A DNA stretch of 5,089 nt from Bdellovibrionales bacterium (GCA_026648125.1 JAPKGD010000187.1:1-5089), one strand, 5' to 3'; numbered from the stretch's first letter, positions 1-5,089 are shown. Translations and numbers: made by a program. The notes: generated by a model not told the origin, from the sequence alone.

Positions 1-1641
1 GGGCGCAACAAGCCGCTTATTCGCCCAGTCAATGTTGGCGGGCACCATGAGTCCATCCGGCGCATAGGCTTGAACCGAAGTTCGCACATAGGAGCTCATA
101 AAAATCGGCTCAAGCCCGCCGGACACATTGTTCGCCAACACCGAGCTGTTGCCAGTCGGTTGAATAGATAGGAGATGACTATTGCGCACCCCATACAATC
201 GAATGAGGTCTTTGGTGTCCTCGGACAGACGCCTAACAAACTCTCCAGCCAAATATCTATCCGGATCGTAGGCCTTGCACGGTCCCCGCTCCCTAGCCAA
301 AAGAGCTGAGGCCTGATAAGCCTCATTCATCATCAATTCACCAAGCGCCTCTGTCACCGCGATGGCCTCCGGCGAGCCATAACGAAGCTTCATCATCATC
401 AGCGCGGACCCGTACCCCAGAACGCCAAGGCCAATTCGTCGTTTGGACTGAAGGCTTTCCCTTTGCTCAAGAAGAGGGACGGATGACCGATCATTTACAT
501 TGTCCAAAAAGCGAACGGCCGTATGAACGGCCTCCTTAAGTTTGTCGAAATCCCATCCTGTTCCCTCTTTATTCACAAACTGGGTTAAATTGATGGATCC
601 CAGCAGACAGGCGCCCCCCACGGGCAAAACCTGTTCACCGCAGGGATTGGTCGCATTGATGTGCTCCATGTAATAGAGATTGTTCAGCCGATTAATGGTA
701 TCCACAAAAAGAACGCCGGGCTCGTTGCGATTGTAGGTTGATCGCATAATCAGATCCCAAAGCTGATTGGCATCCTCATAGGTTTTATAAACCTTTACGG
801 GCAGACCCCGTGATTTCCACTCATCGAGGTTGCCATTCCAAAATTTTCCATACTCCATTTTTGCATTCTCAATATCAGGAAATTCCAGCGACCATGGCCC
901 GCGATCCCTTACCGCGCTCATAAATTGATCGCTGACAAGAACCGACATGTTAAACTTTGTGAGCCGATTGGGCGTCTGTTTGGCGGTGATGAACTCCTCG
1001 ATATCCGGATGAAAGAGGGACATAGTCACCATCTGAGCCCCTTTGCGAATTTTTGTTTTGCCCTTAATTTTCCCCTTTTTTAGGCCGCTTCCCGCAGTGA
1101 TCACCGCGCTTTGCGTGTCCCACATTTCAAGCAACTTGACCGCCCCAGGAGAGTCGCCGCCAATTCCCGCCACGTATGCGCCCCTCGGCCGCATGACGTC
1201 CGCACAAAACCCATAGCCGCCTTCAGATTTTAAAATCAAAGCTTGGCGGCGCAACTCATCAAGAATGCTCTCCATGGAGTCTTGGTTTTCGCCACGAAAG
1301 CCGCTGACGAAGCAATTAATATAAGTGGTGCCCGATAGCCCGGTTCCCGCATTCGAGGTGATTCGTCCTCCGGGAACAAATTTGAAATCTGCCAATAGGT
1401 CCAAAAACCGTTCGGTCCAATATAATCGACGTTCGGACTTTTCAACGGAGGCCAGATCTTTTGCGACGGCAAAGTGACGATCATTAATGTCGGACTCACC
1501 CGCGAAGCGATACGTCTGATTGAAAACCTCTTCCGAAAAGCTATTATTGAACATGGTATTTCGCTTGTCCGGTTGCGACTGACCTTTGAAATTTTCCTCG
1601 GGCCCGGCGGGCGCGAACACGGTTTCGCCTTCTGTAATCAT
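1..1641 (-). CDS. nrdJ: Class II (adenosylcobalamin-dependent) ribonucleotide reductase, C-terminus off window
   Basis: Reduces ribonucleotides to deoxyribonucleotides in the cytoplasm using a B12-derived radical, so it works with or without oxygen and needs no NrdB partner. The frame stays open from ATG at 1641 down to base 1 (547 codons) and runs off the left edge. Visible motifs: INCFVSG with the first redox cysteine C110; SEGGYGF at 139-145; HPDIEEFITAKQT near 211-223; the active-site loop NPCGEQ with N332, radical cysteine C334 and E336; GACLLGSINL with the partner cysteine C345; and the phosphate-binding PTGNSS at 495-500, followed by GGLEPIF. NPCGEQ and the PTG loop are typical of class II rather than class I NrdA (NLCLEI). 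The last part of the barrel and the C-terminal cysteine tail are not in the window. The start is supported by AAGGAG about 8 bases upstream. Upstream lies an FNR-type palindrome at an activator position; I see no cobalamin riboswitch in the short leader. Confidence 0.93.
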   Translation of the reverse strand, partial: MITEGETVFAPAGPEENFKGQSQPDKRNTMFNNSFSEEVFNQTYRFAGESDINDRHFAVAKDLASVEKSERRLYWTERFLDLLADFKFVPGGRITSNAGTGLSGTTYINCFVSGFRGENQDSMESILDELRRQALILKSEGGYGFCADVMRPRGAYVAGIGGDSPGAVKLLEMWDTQSAVITAGSGLKKGKIKGKTKIRKGAQMVTMSLFHPDIEEFITAKQTPNRLTKFNMSVLVSDQFMSAVRDRGPWSLEFPDIENAKMEYGKFWNGNLDEWKSRGLPVKVYKTYEDANQLWDLIMRSTYNRNEPGVLFVDTINRLNNLYYMEHINATNPCGEQVLPVGGACLLGSINLTQFVNKEGTGWDFDKLKEAVHTAVRFLDNVNDRSSVPLLEQRESLQSKRRIGLGVLGYGSALMMMKLRYGSPEAIAVTEALGELMMNEAYQASALLARERGPCKAYDPDRYLAGEFVRRLSEDTKDLIRLYGVRNSHLLSIQPTGNSSVLANNVSGGLEPIFMSSYVRTSVQAYAPDGLMVPANIDWANKRLVAP

Positions 1642-1702
1642 CGGTGCAGCTCCTTTTGTTGTAGCCGTAAGACTTAGAGTTTTTCTATTGATACGTACCC
1701 AT

Positions 1703-1722
1703 CCCTTATAAAACTGTAAGGG
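1703..1722. repeat. Inverted repeat CCCTTA-N8-TAAGGG over the nrdJ promoter
   Basis: Perfect six-base arms (1703-1708 and 1717-1722) flank an 8-base spacer. The repeat covers the predicted -10 and transcription start of nrdJ. It could be an operator for a second regulator or a hairpin at the very start of the transcript. It does not look like the NrdR box (ACACTATATAGTGT type). Function unknown. Confidence 0.4.
1706..1718 (-). promoter_or_regulatory. Putative nrdJ promoter, -10 element
   Basis: On the minus strand, 1718-1713 reads TACAGT, four of six matches to TATAAT. It lies exactly where the -10 should be if the palindrome at 1741-1754 is centred at -41.5. The predicted start is near 1706, giving a leader of about 64 bases. 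An alternative -10, TATAAG at 1710-1705, would put the palindrome at about -49.5, which is less usual. Predicted from spacing only. Confidence 0.5.
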
Positions 1723-1740
1723 AAAGTCCATTTATCAACT

Positions 1741-1754
1741 ATGATTCACATCAT
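1741..1754. promoter_or_regulatory. Crp/Fnr-type operator ATGAT-TCAC-ATCAT (nrdJ side)
   Basis: Perfect palindrome with four-base spacer, extended by a flanking T and A to TATGAT-N4-ATCATA. The layout is that of FNR/Dnr/NnrR boxes (TTGAT-N4-ATCAA), with A in place of the first T. It is centred 41.5 bases upstream of the predicted nrdJ start, the position of a class II activator site. Looking toward the plus-strand gene, no good -10 lies at the matching distance (GTTACC), so I assign it to nrdJ. Confidence 0.8.
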
Positions 1755-1813
1755 ACTTCAGGGCGCCGCCAGCCGCGTTACCCCATCCGGGGGTAAATTC
1801 AGAGGAGTTTAGT

Positions 1814-1827
1814 ATGATCCTCATCAT
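1814..1827. promoter_or_regulatory. Crp/Fnr-type operator ATGAT-CCTC-ATCAT (DUF2249 side)
   Basis: Second perfect palindrome with the same arms and the same flanking T/A, differing from the first only in the spacer. Its centre is 73 bases from that of the first box, close to seven helical turns, so both sites face the same side of the DNA. It lies upstream of GATAAT at 1851-1856 and would be centred at about -42.5, matching an activator site for the plus-strand gene. Confidence 0.8.
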
Positions 1828-1850
1828 AACTTCGCAGACCACATGTTCGA

Positions 1851-1863
1851 GATAATGGGGCAA
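1851..1863 (+). promoter_or_regulatory. Putative DUF2249 gene promoter, -10 GATAAT
   Basis: GATAAT matches the -10 consensus at five of six bases and sits downstream of the palindrome at 1814-1827 at activator spacing. Transcription would start near 1863. This excludes the in-frame ATG codons at 1843 and 1855, which would be at or upstream of the transcript's 5' end. Confidence 0.55.
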
Positions 1864-1881
1864 CCAAAGGGGGCATTAAAT

Positions 1882-1886
1882 GGAGA
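1882..1886 (+). promoter_or_regulatory. Ribosome binding site that sets the DUF2249 start
   Basis: GGAGA lies 7 bases before ATG 1894. The earlier in-frame ATG at 1843 has no such site and lies inside the predicted promoter, so 1894 is the chosen start. Confidence 0.7.
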
Positions 1887-1893
1887 AATTGAA

Positions 1894-2181
1894 ATGAATC
1901 GCACGGTTATTCACATTCCATCCTTTCAAGGCGCGTATAAGACCGGTTTGATCTTTTCTATGATTGAGGGCCTAAAAGGCGGCGAAAGCTTTAAGCTGAT
2001 CTGCGATCAAGCACCCGAAGAGCTTGAACTTCTTTTGGGAGAGGCTAAGATTTCTCAGCTCTATTGGCAAGTGGCTCAGGTTGATGGGAAACGTTGGGAA
2101 ATGGTTATCATCAAGGGGGCCGAGGAAGAGTCTTGCTGCGGAATGTGCGGAGGCGAATCAAAAAGTAAGCGTAAAATTTGA
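1894..2181 (+). CDS. Small DUF2249-like protein with cysteine-rich tail
   Basis: A 95-residue soluble protein with no signal peptide or membrane span. Residues from about 25 to 75 follow the DUF2249 pattern: an LKGGESFKLICDQAP segment, where the family usually has a GExFxL..DHDP stretch, then LYWQVAQVDGKRWEMVIIKG, where it has a Trp-containing strand pair ending in W.V.I.K. The biochemical role of DUF2249 is not established; such genes are common beside denitrification and NO-response genes. The tail carries SCCGMCGG (a Cys pair plus CxxC spacing) and then a basic end, KSKRKI, which suggests metal or redox chemistry but is unproven. The usual DHDP is replaced by DQAP, so a divergent family member or a TusA/SirA-like fold is possible. 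It has its own FNR-type box and converges on the regulator gene with only 30 bases between stops. Confidence 0.75.
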   Translation: MNRTVIHIPSFQGAYKTGLIFSMIEGLKGGESFKLICDQAPEELELLLGEAKISQLYWQVAQVDGKRWEMVIIKGAEEESCCGMCGGESKSKRKI

Positions 2182-2183
2182 AT

Positions 2184-2204
2184 TTGACCCTTGTGCAGGA
2201 TCAA
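2184..2204. terminator. Weak hairpin between convergent genes
   Basis: TTGA-C-CCT, a 5-base loop, then AGG-A-TCAA forms a short stem with one internal C/A mismatch in the 30-base gap between the two convergent stops. On the minus strand it is followed by a short T run (ATTTT), so it could end the regulator transcript. The stem is short and low in GC, so this is a tentative call. Confidence 0.25.
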
Positions 2205-2211
2205 TCCAAAT

Positions 2212-2919
2212 TCACTCAGAGGGCTCGTTCACTTGTTCAACAAGCAACCCAGGCTTCAAAATTCTAATGCGATGGTCAGATGTGCTGACCATCCCCTGTT
2301 TCGACCAATCGCTCATCACCCGAATCACCGACTCCACCGTGACACCAAGGGAGTCCGCAATCTCCTTTCTTGTCAAAGGAAGCGGCACTTCTACATCAGC
2401 CCCGTCATCTTTACTCTCAAGGAGATTCAACAGCAAGGCGGCCATTTTGGCCCTCAAGGGAGCCCGCTGCATAATCTTTTGATTTTGAAAGCGGCCCATG
2501 CGCGAGGACAAAAGTTGCTGAATGCGGGCAATCAAGAGCGGATTGGACAGCCAATACTTAAGATAGGTCTCCCGGGGAATTATCATCATTCGAGACGGTC
2601 CCATAGCCCGCACATTGACCGGATAAATGGGGTTGGGTTGAGGCATAACCAAGGCGGCCACCACATCACCGGGCGACGAAAAGTGAATAATTGTCTCGTC
2701 GCCCATATAGGTAAGACGCGAAAGCTTGTAGGCCCCGGTCAGCACAATTCCGAAATGACTTGCCGTCTCGCCATGATTAAATACGACCTCGCGGTGTCTC
2801 TGCACCCGCACTTCTCCACCCGAACAAAGGTCGCTCACCATCTTGCGCTCAAACCCATGAAGCAAAGGAAAGGCCAGGACCTCGCCCAAGGCGGTGTCGG
2901 AACTGTTTGTTTGCGGCAT
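2212..2919 (-). CDS. Crp/Fnr-family transcriptional regulator (Dnr/NnrR-like)
   Basis: A 235-residue cytoplasmic activator with a normal two-domain layout. An N-terminal cyclic-nucleotide-type beta-roll (about 20-110, with FNHGETASHFGIVLTG and FSSPGD) leads into a dimerisation helix (about 118-150) and a C-terminal winged helix-turn-helix (LTRKEIADSLGV, recognition helix about 194-205, then GMV). The recognition helix reads V-E196-S-V-I199-R200. The Glu and Arg match FNR E209 and R213, but the FNR Ser212 position is Ile. The only cysteine is C32, so an FNR-type 4Fe-4S oxygen sensor is ruled out; a haem-based NO sensor like Dnr or another ligand is more likely (inference). Start: ATG at 2919 with AGGGGAG about 5 bases upstream. 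It is convergent with the DUF2249 gene and divergent from the porin gene. It probably binds the ATGAT-N4-ATCAT boxes nearby; none is seen in front of its own gene. Confidence 0.9.
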   Translation of the reverse strand: MPQTNSSDTALGEVLAFPLLHGFERKMVSDLCSGGEVRVQRHREVVFNHGETASHFGIVLTGAYKLSRLTYMGDETIIHFSSPGDVVAALVMPQPNPIYPVNVRAMGPSRMMIIPRETYLKYWLSNPLLIARIQQLLSSRMGRFQNQKIMQRAPLRAKMAALLLNLLESKDDGADVEVPLPLTRKEIADSLGVTVESVIRVMSDWSKQGMVSTSDHRIRILKPGLLVEQVNEPSE

Positions 2920-3013
2920 CCGGCTCCCCTTGCTACGCGACCATTAGAAATTAGCAGCAAAGAAGTCCATTTTGAAATCGTTTTGTCACCAATTACGAAA
3001 AAGAGGATCAATT
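2920..3013. other. Divergent intergenic region, regulator/porin
   Basis: These 94 bases must hold the regulator and porin promoters unless those start elsewhere. I see no ATGAT-N4-ATCAT or TTGAT-N4-ATCAA box and no convincing -35/-10 pair in either direction. The porin and the regulator itself therefore do not seem to belong to the local regulon by this criterion. Confidence 0.5.
3003..3007 (+). promoter_or_regulatory. Ribosome binding site that sets the porin start
   Basis: GAGGA sits 6 bases before ATG 3014. The frame stays open upstream to a TTG at 2972, but that would put 14 extra residues before the signal peptide and has no better site. Confidence 0.75.
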
Positions 3014-4237
3014 ATGAGTAAGCAAAAATACATGTCTCTCGCCTTGGCACTATTAGCCCCTTGGGTTGGCCTGGCGGAAGGTGAATATCAGGTTAAGGGT
3101 TCGGCACGGGTTCGATTGGAGGCAAGGGACAACGGCGACTTTAGTGATGCCACCAAGGACTACACGGATTCGACGGGGTCCCGATTTAGGCTGAATTTTG
3201 AATTTACCCCAAGGGAGGACCTCAAGGTGTTCTTTCAGCCCCAATTTACCAAAGTTTGGGGCCAGCAGGAGCTTAATTTAACTTCCGCAACGCCGACAGC
3301 TTCTGCTTCCGACTCAAGCGGTGCGCTCAACGACACCGGTCTCGACGTTCATCAGGCCTATGTGCAGTACTCGGTAGCGGACGGGCTTGATTTTACTTTG
3401 GGGCGTTCTGAGCTGATATATGGGGATGAATTAGTCATCGGAGCTGTCGGGTGGAGCAACGTTGGCCGAGCCTTTGACTTAGCAATGGCTTCATGGACCT
3501 GCGACCACGGAAAGTTTGATTTCTTCACGGCAAATTTGGTGGACGCCAACATTAGCACCTCAGGGTCTGGTGAAAAGGAGTTTTCAGGAATCTATTTCAC
3601 CGCAAAGACCTCGGGAGCGTTGACTGCTGCCGACCTCTACGTGCTGCAGCTTGACGACGCCACGATCGCACCACACAGCTCCGTAACCTCCTATGGTGGC
3701 CGTGCCAAGGCCAGCCATGAGGGCGCCGATTTCCGCATTGAAGTCACCGCGCAGAATAGCCAAAACAACGGCAGCCAGTTTGACGCCGAAGCTGGCTATA
3801 TGGTGCTTCAAACTTCAAAAGTCCGGGTGGCCGCGGAGTACTTCCAGGCTTCCGCTGACTACAATCAACTCTTCCCCACCGCCCATAAGTGGCTGGGAAT
3901 CGCAGATCTTTTCGGAAGGCGGAACATTAAAGGGTATCGGGCTGGTGTTTCGGGCTCACCTTATGGCAATGTGACGCTAAAGCTGGACTATCACGTCTTT
4001 CAAAGAACCGATGTTAACGCCCAGGCCTATGCGCTGAACGGCACCTCGGGCTACGGCGCAATCGGAGACGATTCGGCAATTGCTAACGAGTGGGATCTGG
4101 TCGCAAATTACAAGGTCAACGACCAACTCAACCTCGAGGCCGGATACGCCACGGTGTCTCCCGGAGACTACCTAAAGGCGAACCTAAAAACCGATTCCGC
4201 GAGCTTCTACTATTTTCAGGTTTCAACCCAGTTTTGA
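3014..4237 (+). CDS. Outer-membrane beta-barrel, alginate-export/porin family
   Basis: A 407-residue outer-membrane protein. The N-terminus is a signal peptide: basic MSKQK, a hydrophobic stretch to about residue 20, and probable cleavage after GLA (A21). The mature part alternates polar and hydrophobic residues in strand-length runs and ends in a terminal Phe (FQVSTQF), the usual signal for barrel assembly. The segment around 130-155 (GRSELIYGDELVIG, then GWSNVGRAFD) matches the conserved core of the Alginate_exp family, where GRQ.L.YGD.R..G and W.N.GR.FD are typical. Family members form passive channels; the substrate cannot be told from sequence, and alginate itself is not implied since no alginate genes are nearby. 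A channel for an anion such as nitrate or nitrite would fit the setting but is a guess. It is divergent from the regulator gene and ends before a strong hairpin. Confidence 0.85.
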   Translation: MSKQKYMSLALALLAPWVGLAEGEYQVKGSARVRLEARDNGDFSDATKDYTDSTGSRFRLNFEFTPREDLKVFFQPQFTKVWGQQELNLTSATPTASASDSSGALNDTGLDVHQAYVQYSVADGLDFTLGRSELIYGDELVIGAVGWSNVGRAFDLAMASWTCDHGKFDFFTANLVDANISTSGSGEKEFSGIYFTAKTSGALTAADLYVLQLDDATIAPHSSVTSYGGRAKASHEGADFRIEVTAQNSQNNGSQFDAEAGYMVLQTSKVRVAAEYFQASADYNQLFPTAHKWLGIADLFGRRNIKGYRAGVSGSPYGNVTLKLDYHVFQRTDVNAQAYALNGTSGYGAIGDDSAIANEWDLVANYKVNDQLNLEAGYATVSPGDYLKANLKTDSASFYYFQVSTQF

Positions 4238-4252
4238 TCCGATAATTGGACT

Positions 4253-4283
4253 TTGGCTCGCCGCACCAGTGGTGGCGGGCCAA
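4253..4283 (+). terminator. Strong hairpin after the porin gene
   Basis: A 10-base-pair stem (4253-4262 with 4274-4283; one T-G wobble, otherwise perfect and GC-rich) starts 15 bases after the porin stop, with a further inner ACC/GGT pairing. No T run follows, so it is not a textbook intrinsic terminator. It may end transcription with help from Rho, or protect the 3' end of the porin mRNA. Confidence 0.6.
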
Positions 4284-4334
4284 GCCCATTGCTCCGTGAC
4301 CACATCAGAGAAATTCCAATAATTCCCCTTACCT

Positions 4335-4348
4335 ATGACTTGCATCAT
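4335..4348. promoter_or_regulatory. Crp/Fnr-type operator ATGAC-TTGC-ATCAT (oxidase/NOR operon)
   Basis: Third copy of the palindrome, with one mismatch in the left arm (ATGAC) and the same flanking T and A. Its centre at 4341.5 is exactly 41.5 bases from the start predicted by the TATATT -10 downstream, the standard class II activator position. Confidence 0.8.
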
Positions 4349-4370
4349 ACGCACCAATGTAAACGTTTCT

Positions 4371-4383
4371 TATATTTGCTCTA
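4371..4383 (+). promoter_or_regulatory. Putative promoter of the subunit IIa/II operon, -10 TATATT
   Basis: TATATT (five of six matches to TATAAT) occupies 4371-4376, with a predicted start near 4383. No -35 is needed because the activator box replaces it. The leader to the first gene would be about 40 bases. Confidence 0.65.
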
Positions 4384-4422
4384 AGTAGATCGAAAACCAA
4401 TCGCTTAACCAGGCAGGTGCAT

Positions 4423-4590
4423 GTGTCCGATTCCAATACACCAGTGAAGGATTCCGATATTCCCGCAATTCAAAAGTTGTTTGATCGACCCTACTTTTGG
4501 CTCGCGGCGGGCTTTGTCACAATGTTGGTCTTTTACACCCTTTGGGGAATTTGGGAGATCGTGATGATGCCCCAGGGAACGCTTCCCTAA
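4423..4590 (+). CDS. Small single-span protein, subunit IIa-like of B-family haem-copper oxidase
   Basis: A 55-residue protein starting at GTG, with a modest AGGCAGGT ribosome site just upstream; another GTG two codons earlier is possible. The only ATG nearby (4421) is in another frame and stops after eight codons. About 22 polar residues (with FDRP near 20-23) precede one transmembrane helix, about 24-47 (YFWLAAGFVTMLVFYTLWGI). Its position 29 bases before a subunit II gene is the order seen for small subunit IIa, then II, then I in ba3-type oxidases; in Thermus the IIa subunit is a 34-residue single helix. The role would be structural, filling the place of the first helix of a two-span subunit II. 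The identification rests on size, topology and context rather than on a recognisable motif. Confidence 0.7.
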   Translation: MSDSNTPVKDSDIPAIQKLFDRPYFWLAAGFVTMLVFYTLWGIWEIVMMPQGTLP

Positions 4591-4619
4591 TTTTATAAAT
4601 TAGAAAAGGAGATCTAAAA

Positions 4620-5089
4620 ATGCAAAGCAACGAAAGTATGCACTCTGGAATTGTTCCGGTCGCGGGCGTCTGGTGGAAGGCGATTCCGAAGCAAGAGAAA
4701 ATCTGGATCACCATCGCCTTTATCTGGTGCATGATCCTATTTGCCATGATGCCGTTTTGGCATCTGCGAGGCGGGCAAAACCCTTCTGGAATCCGAACGA
4801 AAGTCAGTGGGGCGGCCTTTGCTGAACGAACTGAGCGCTTTGTCAGTGAGTTTAAGGTTGGCGAGGAAAAAGGCTTTCCCATTGTGGAGCCTCCTCCCGG
4901 GAGCGATGTCTATTTAATCGGCAGAATGTGGCAATGGTACCCAATCCTAAAACTTAAAAAGGACACAGAGTACACGCTTCATTTGTCGTCGGTGGATATA
5001 AATCATGGTTTTAGCCTGTTCCCCGTCAACCTGAATTTCCAGGTCGTGCCGGGATACGACTACGGCCTCAAGATTGTCCCGACAAAGGC
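4620..5089 (+). CDS. Subunit II of a B-family haem-copper oxidase or NO reductase, C-terminus off window
   Basis: 156 complete codons are visible before the right edge, starting at ATG after a good AAGGAG site about 8 bases upstream. One transmembrane helix (about 28-47) follows a short cytoplasmic stretch; only one is present, as in ba3-type enzymes. The cupredoxin domain then begins: YLIGRMWQWYP (99-109) carries the Trp/Tyr patch where subunit II meets its electron donor, and SSVDINHGF (123-131) contains H129, aligned with the first CuA ligand (DVIHGF in typical proteins). LNFQVVPGYDYGLKI follows, as in the family. The rest of the CuA site (C-x3-C, second His, Met) lies beyond the edge, so it cannot be judged whether CuA is intact. 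The enzyme passes electrons to a membrane subunit I that reduces O2 or NO; subunit I should follow. The promoter box favours anaerobic or NO induction. Confidence 0.85.
   Translation, partial: MQSNESMHSGIVPVAGVWWKAIPKQEKIWITIAFIWCMILFAMMPFWHLRGGQNPSGIRTKVSGAAFAERTERFVSEFKVGEEKGFPIVEPPPGSDVYLIGRMWQWYPILKLKKDTEYTLHLSSVDINHGFSLFPVNLNFQVVPGYDYGLKIVPTK

Noticed and set aside
1236..1499. Minus-strand frame of 87 codons within nrdJ
   Set aside because: Off-frame shadow; the nrdJ frame over the same bases encodes conserved reductase motifs, including C110.
1642..1700. Cobalamin riboswitch before nrdJ
   Set aside because: The leader is too short (about 64 bases) and I see no B12-box-like sequence.
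1843..1893. Upstream ATG extending the DUF2249 protein by 17 residues
   Set aside because: The extension covers the predicted -10 and transcription start and has no ribosome site; GGAGA before ATG 1894 is better placed.
2101..2114. ATGGT-TATC-ATCAA, a fourth possible Crp/Fnr box
   Set aside because: The left arm departs from the motif, it lies inside the coding region, and no promoter or gene start is nearby.
2024..2482. 152-codon plus-strand frame overlapping the DUF2249 gene and the regulator
   Set aside because: It crosses two well-supported genes in other frames, lacks a ribosome site of its own and shows no family pattern.
2972..3013. TTG start extending the porin by 14 residues
   Set aside because: It would put extra charged residues in front of a complete signal peptide; GAGGA before ATG 3014 fits better.
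2191..3021. Long plus-strand open frame (276 codons) opposite the regulator gene
   Set aside because: It is the antisense shadow of the Crp/Fnr gene, with a His/Arg/Gln-rich composition and no recognisable domain. The minus-strand product has a complete domain layout.
4517..4882. Minus-strand frame of 121 codons
   Set aside because: Antisense to the subunit IIa and II genes, with no ribosome site or domain pattern.

Overview
The window suggests a Gram-negative, facultatively anaerobic bacterium. An outer-membrane beta-barrel gene with a signal peptide gives the envelope type. An oxygen-independent class II ribonucleotide reductase and a Crp/Fnr-type regulator suggest low-oxygen or nitrogen-oxide respiration. 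A Bdellovibrionota-, Myxococcota- or other proteobacteria-like host would fit, but the sequence alone does not fix the taxon. Every gene has a plausible Shine-Dalgarno sequence. I see no tRNA, rRNA, CRISPR array, insertion sequence or phage gene.

Layout, left to right. (1) 1-1641, minus strand: the first 547 codons of an adenosylcobalamin-dependent (class II) ribonucleotide reductase, nrdJ-like, whose 3' end lies beyond the left edge. (2) 1642-1893: a divergent control region with two perfect ATGAT-N4-ATCAT palindromes, one placed for each flanking gene. (3) 1894-2181, plus: a 95-residue DUF2249-like protein with a cysteine-rich tail. (4) 2212-2919, minus and convergent with it: a Crp/Fnr-family regulator without an iron-sulfur cysteine cluster. 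(5) 3014-4237, plus and divergent from the regulator: a 407-residue outer-membrane barrel of the alginate-export/porin type, followed by a strong hairpin. (6) 4335-4383: a third, near-identical palindrome at a canonical class II activator position. (7) 4423-4590, plus: a 55-residue single-span protein like subunit IIa of B-family (ba3-type) haem-copper oxidases. (8) 4620-5089, plus: the start of the matching subunit II, cut by the right edge. Subunit I would be expected next, outside the window.

How it fits together (inference): the local Crp/Fnr regulator probably senses NO or low oxygen and activates three transcription units through the shared palindrome: nrdJ (DNA precursor synthesis without O2), the DUF2249 protein, and a B-family haem-copper reductase. 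The reductase could be an oxidase, but the Dnr/NnrR-like context and the nearby DUF2249 gene make an NO reductase of the B-family lineage (sNOR/eNOR/CuANOR-like) a serious possibility. The half-site is ATGAT rather than the classical TTGAT. The regulator carries Ile where FNR has the Ser assigned to reading that first base, so specificity may have co-evolved locally.
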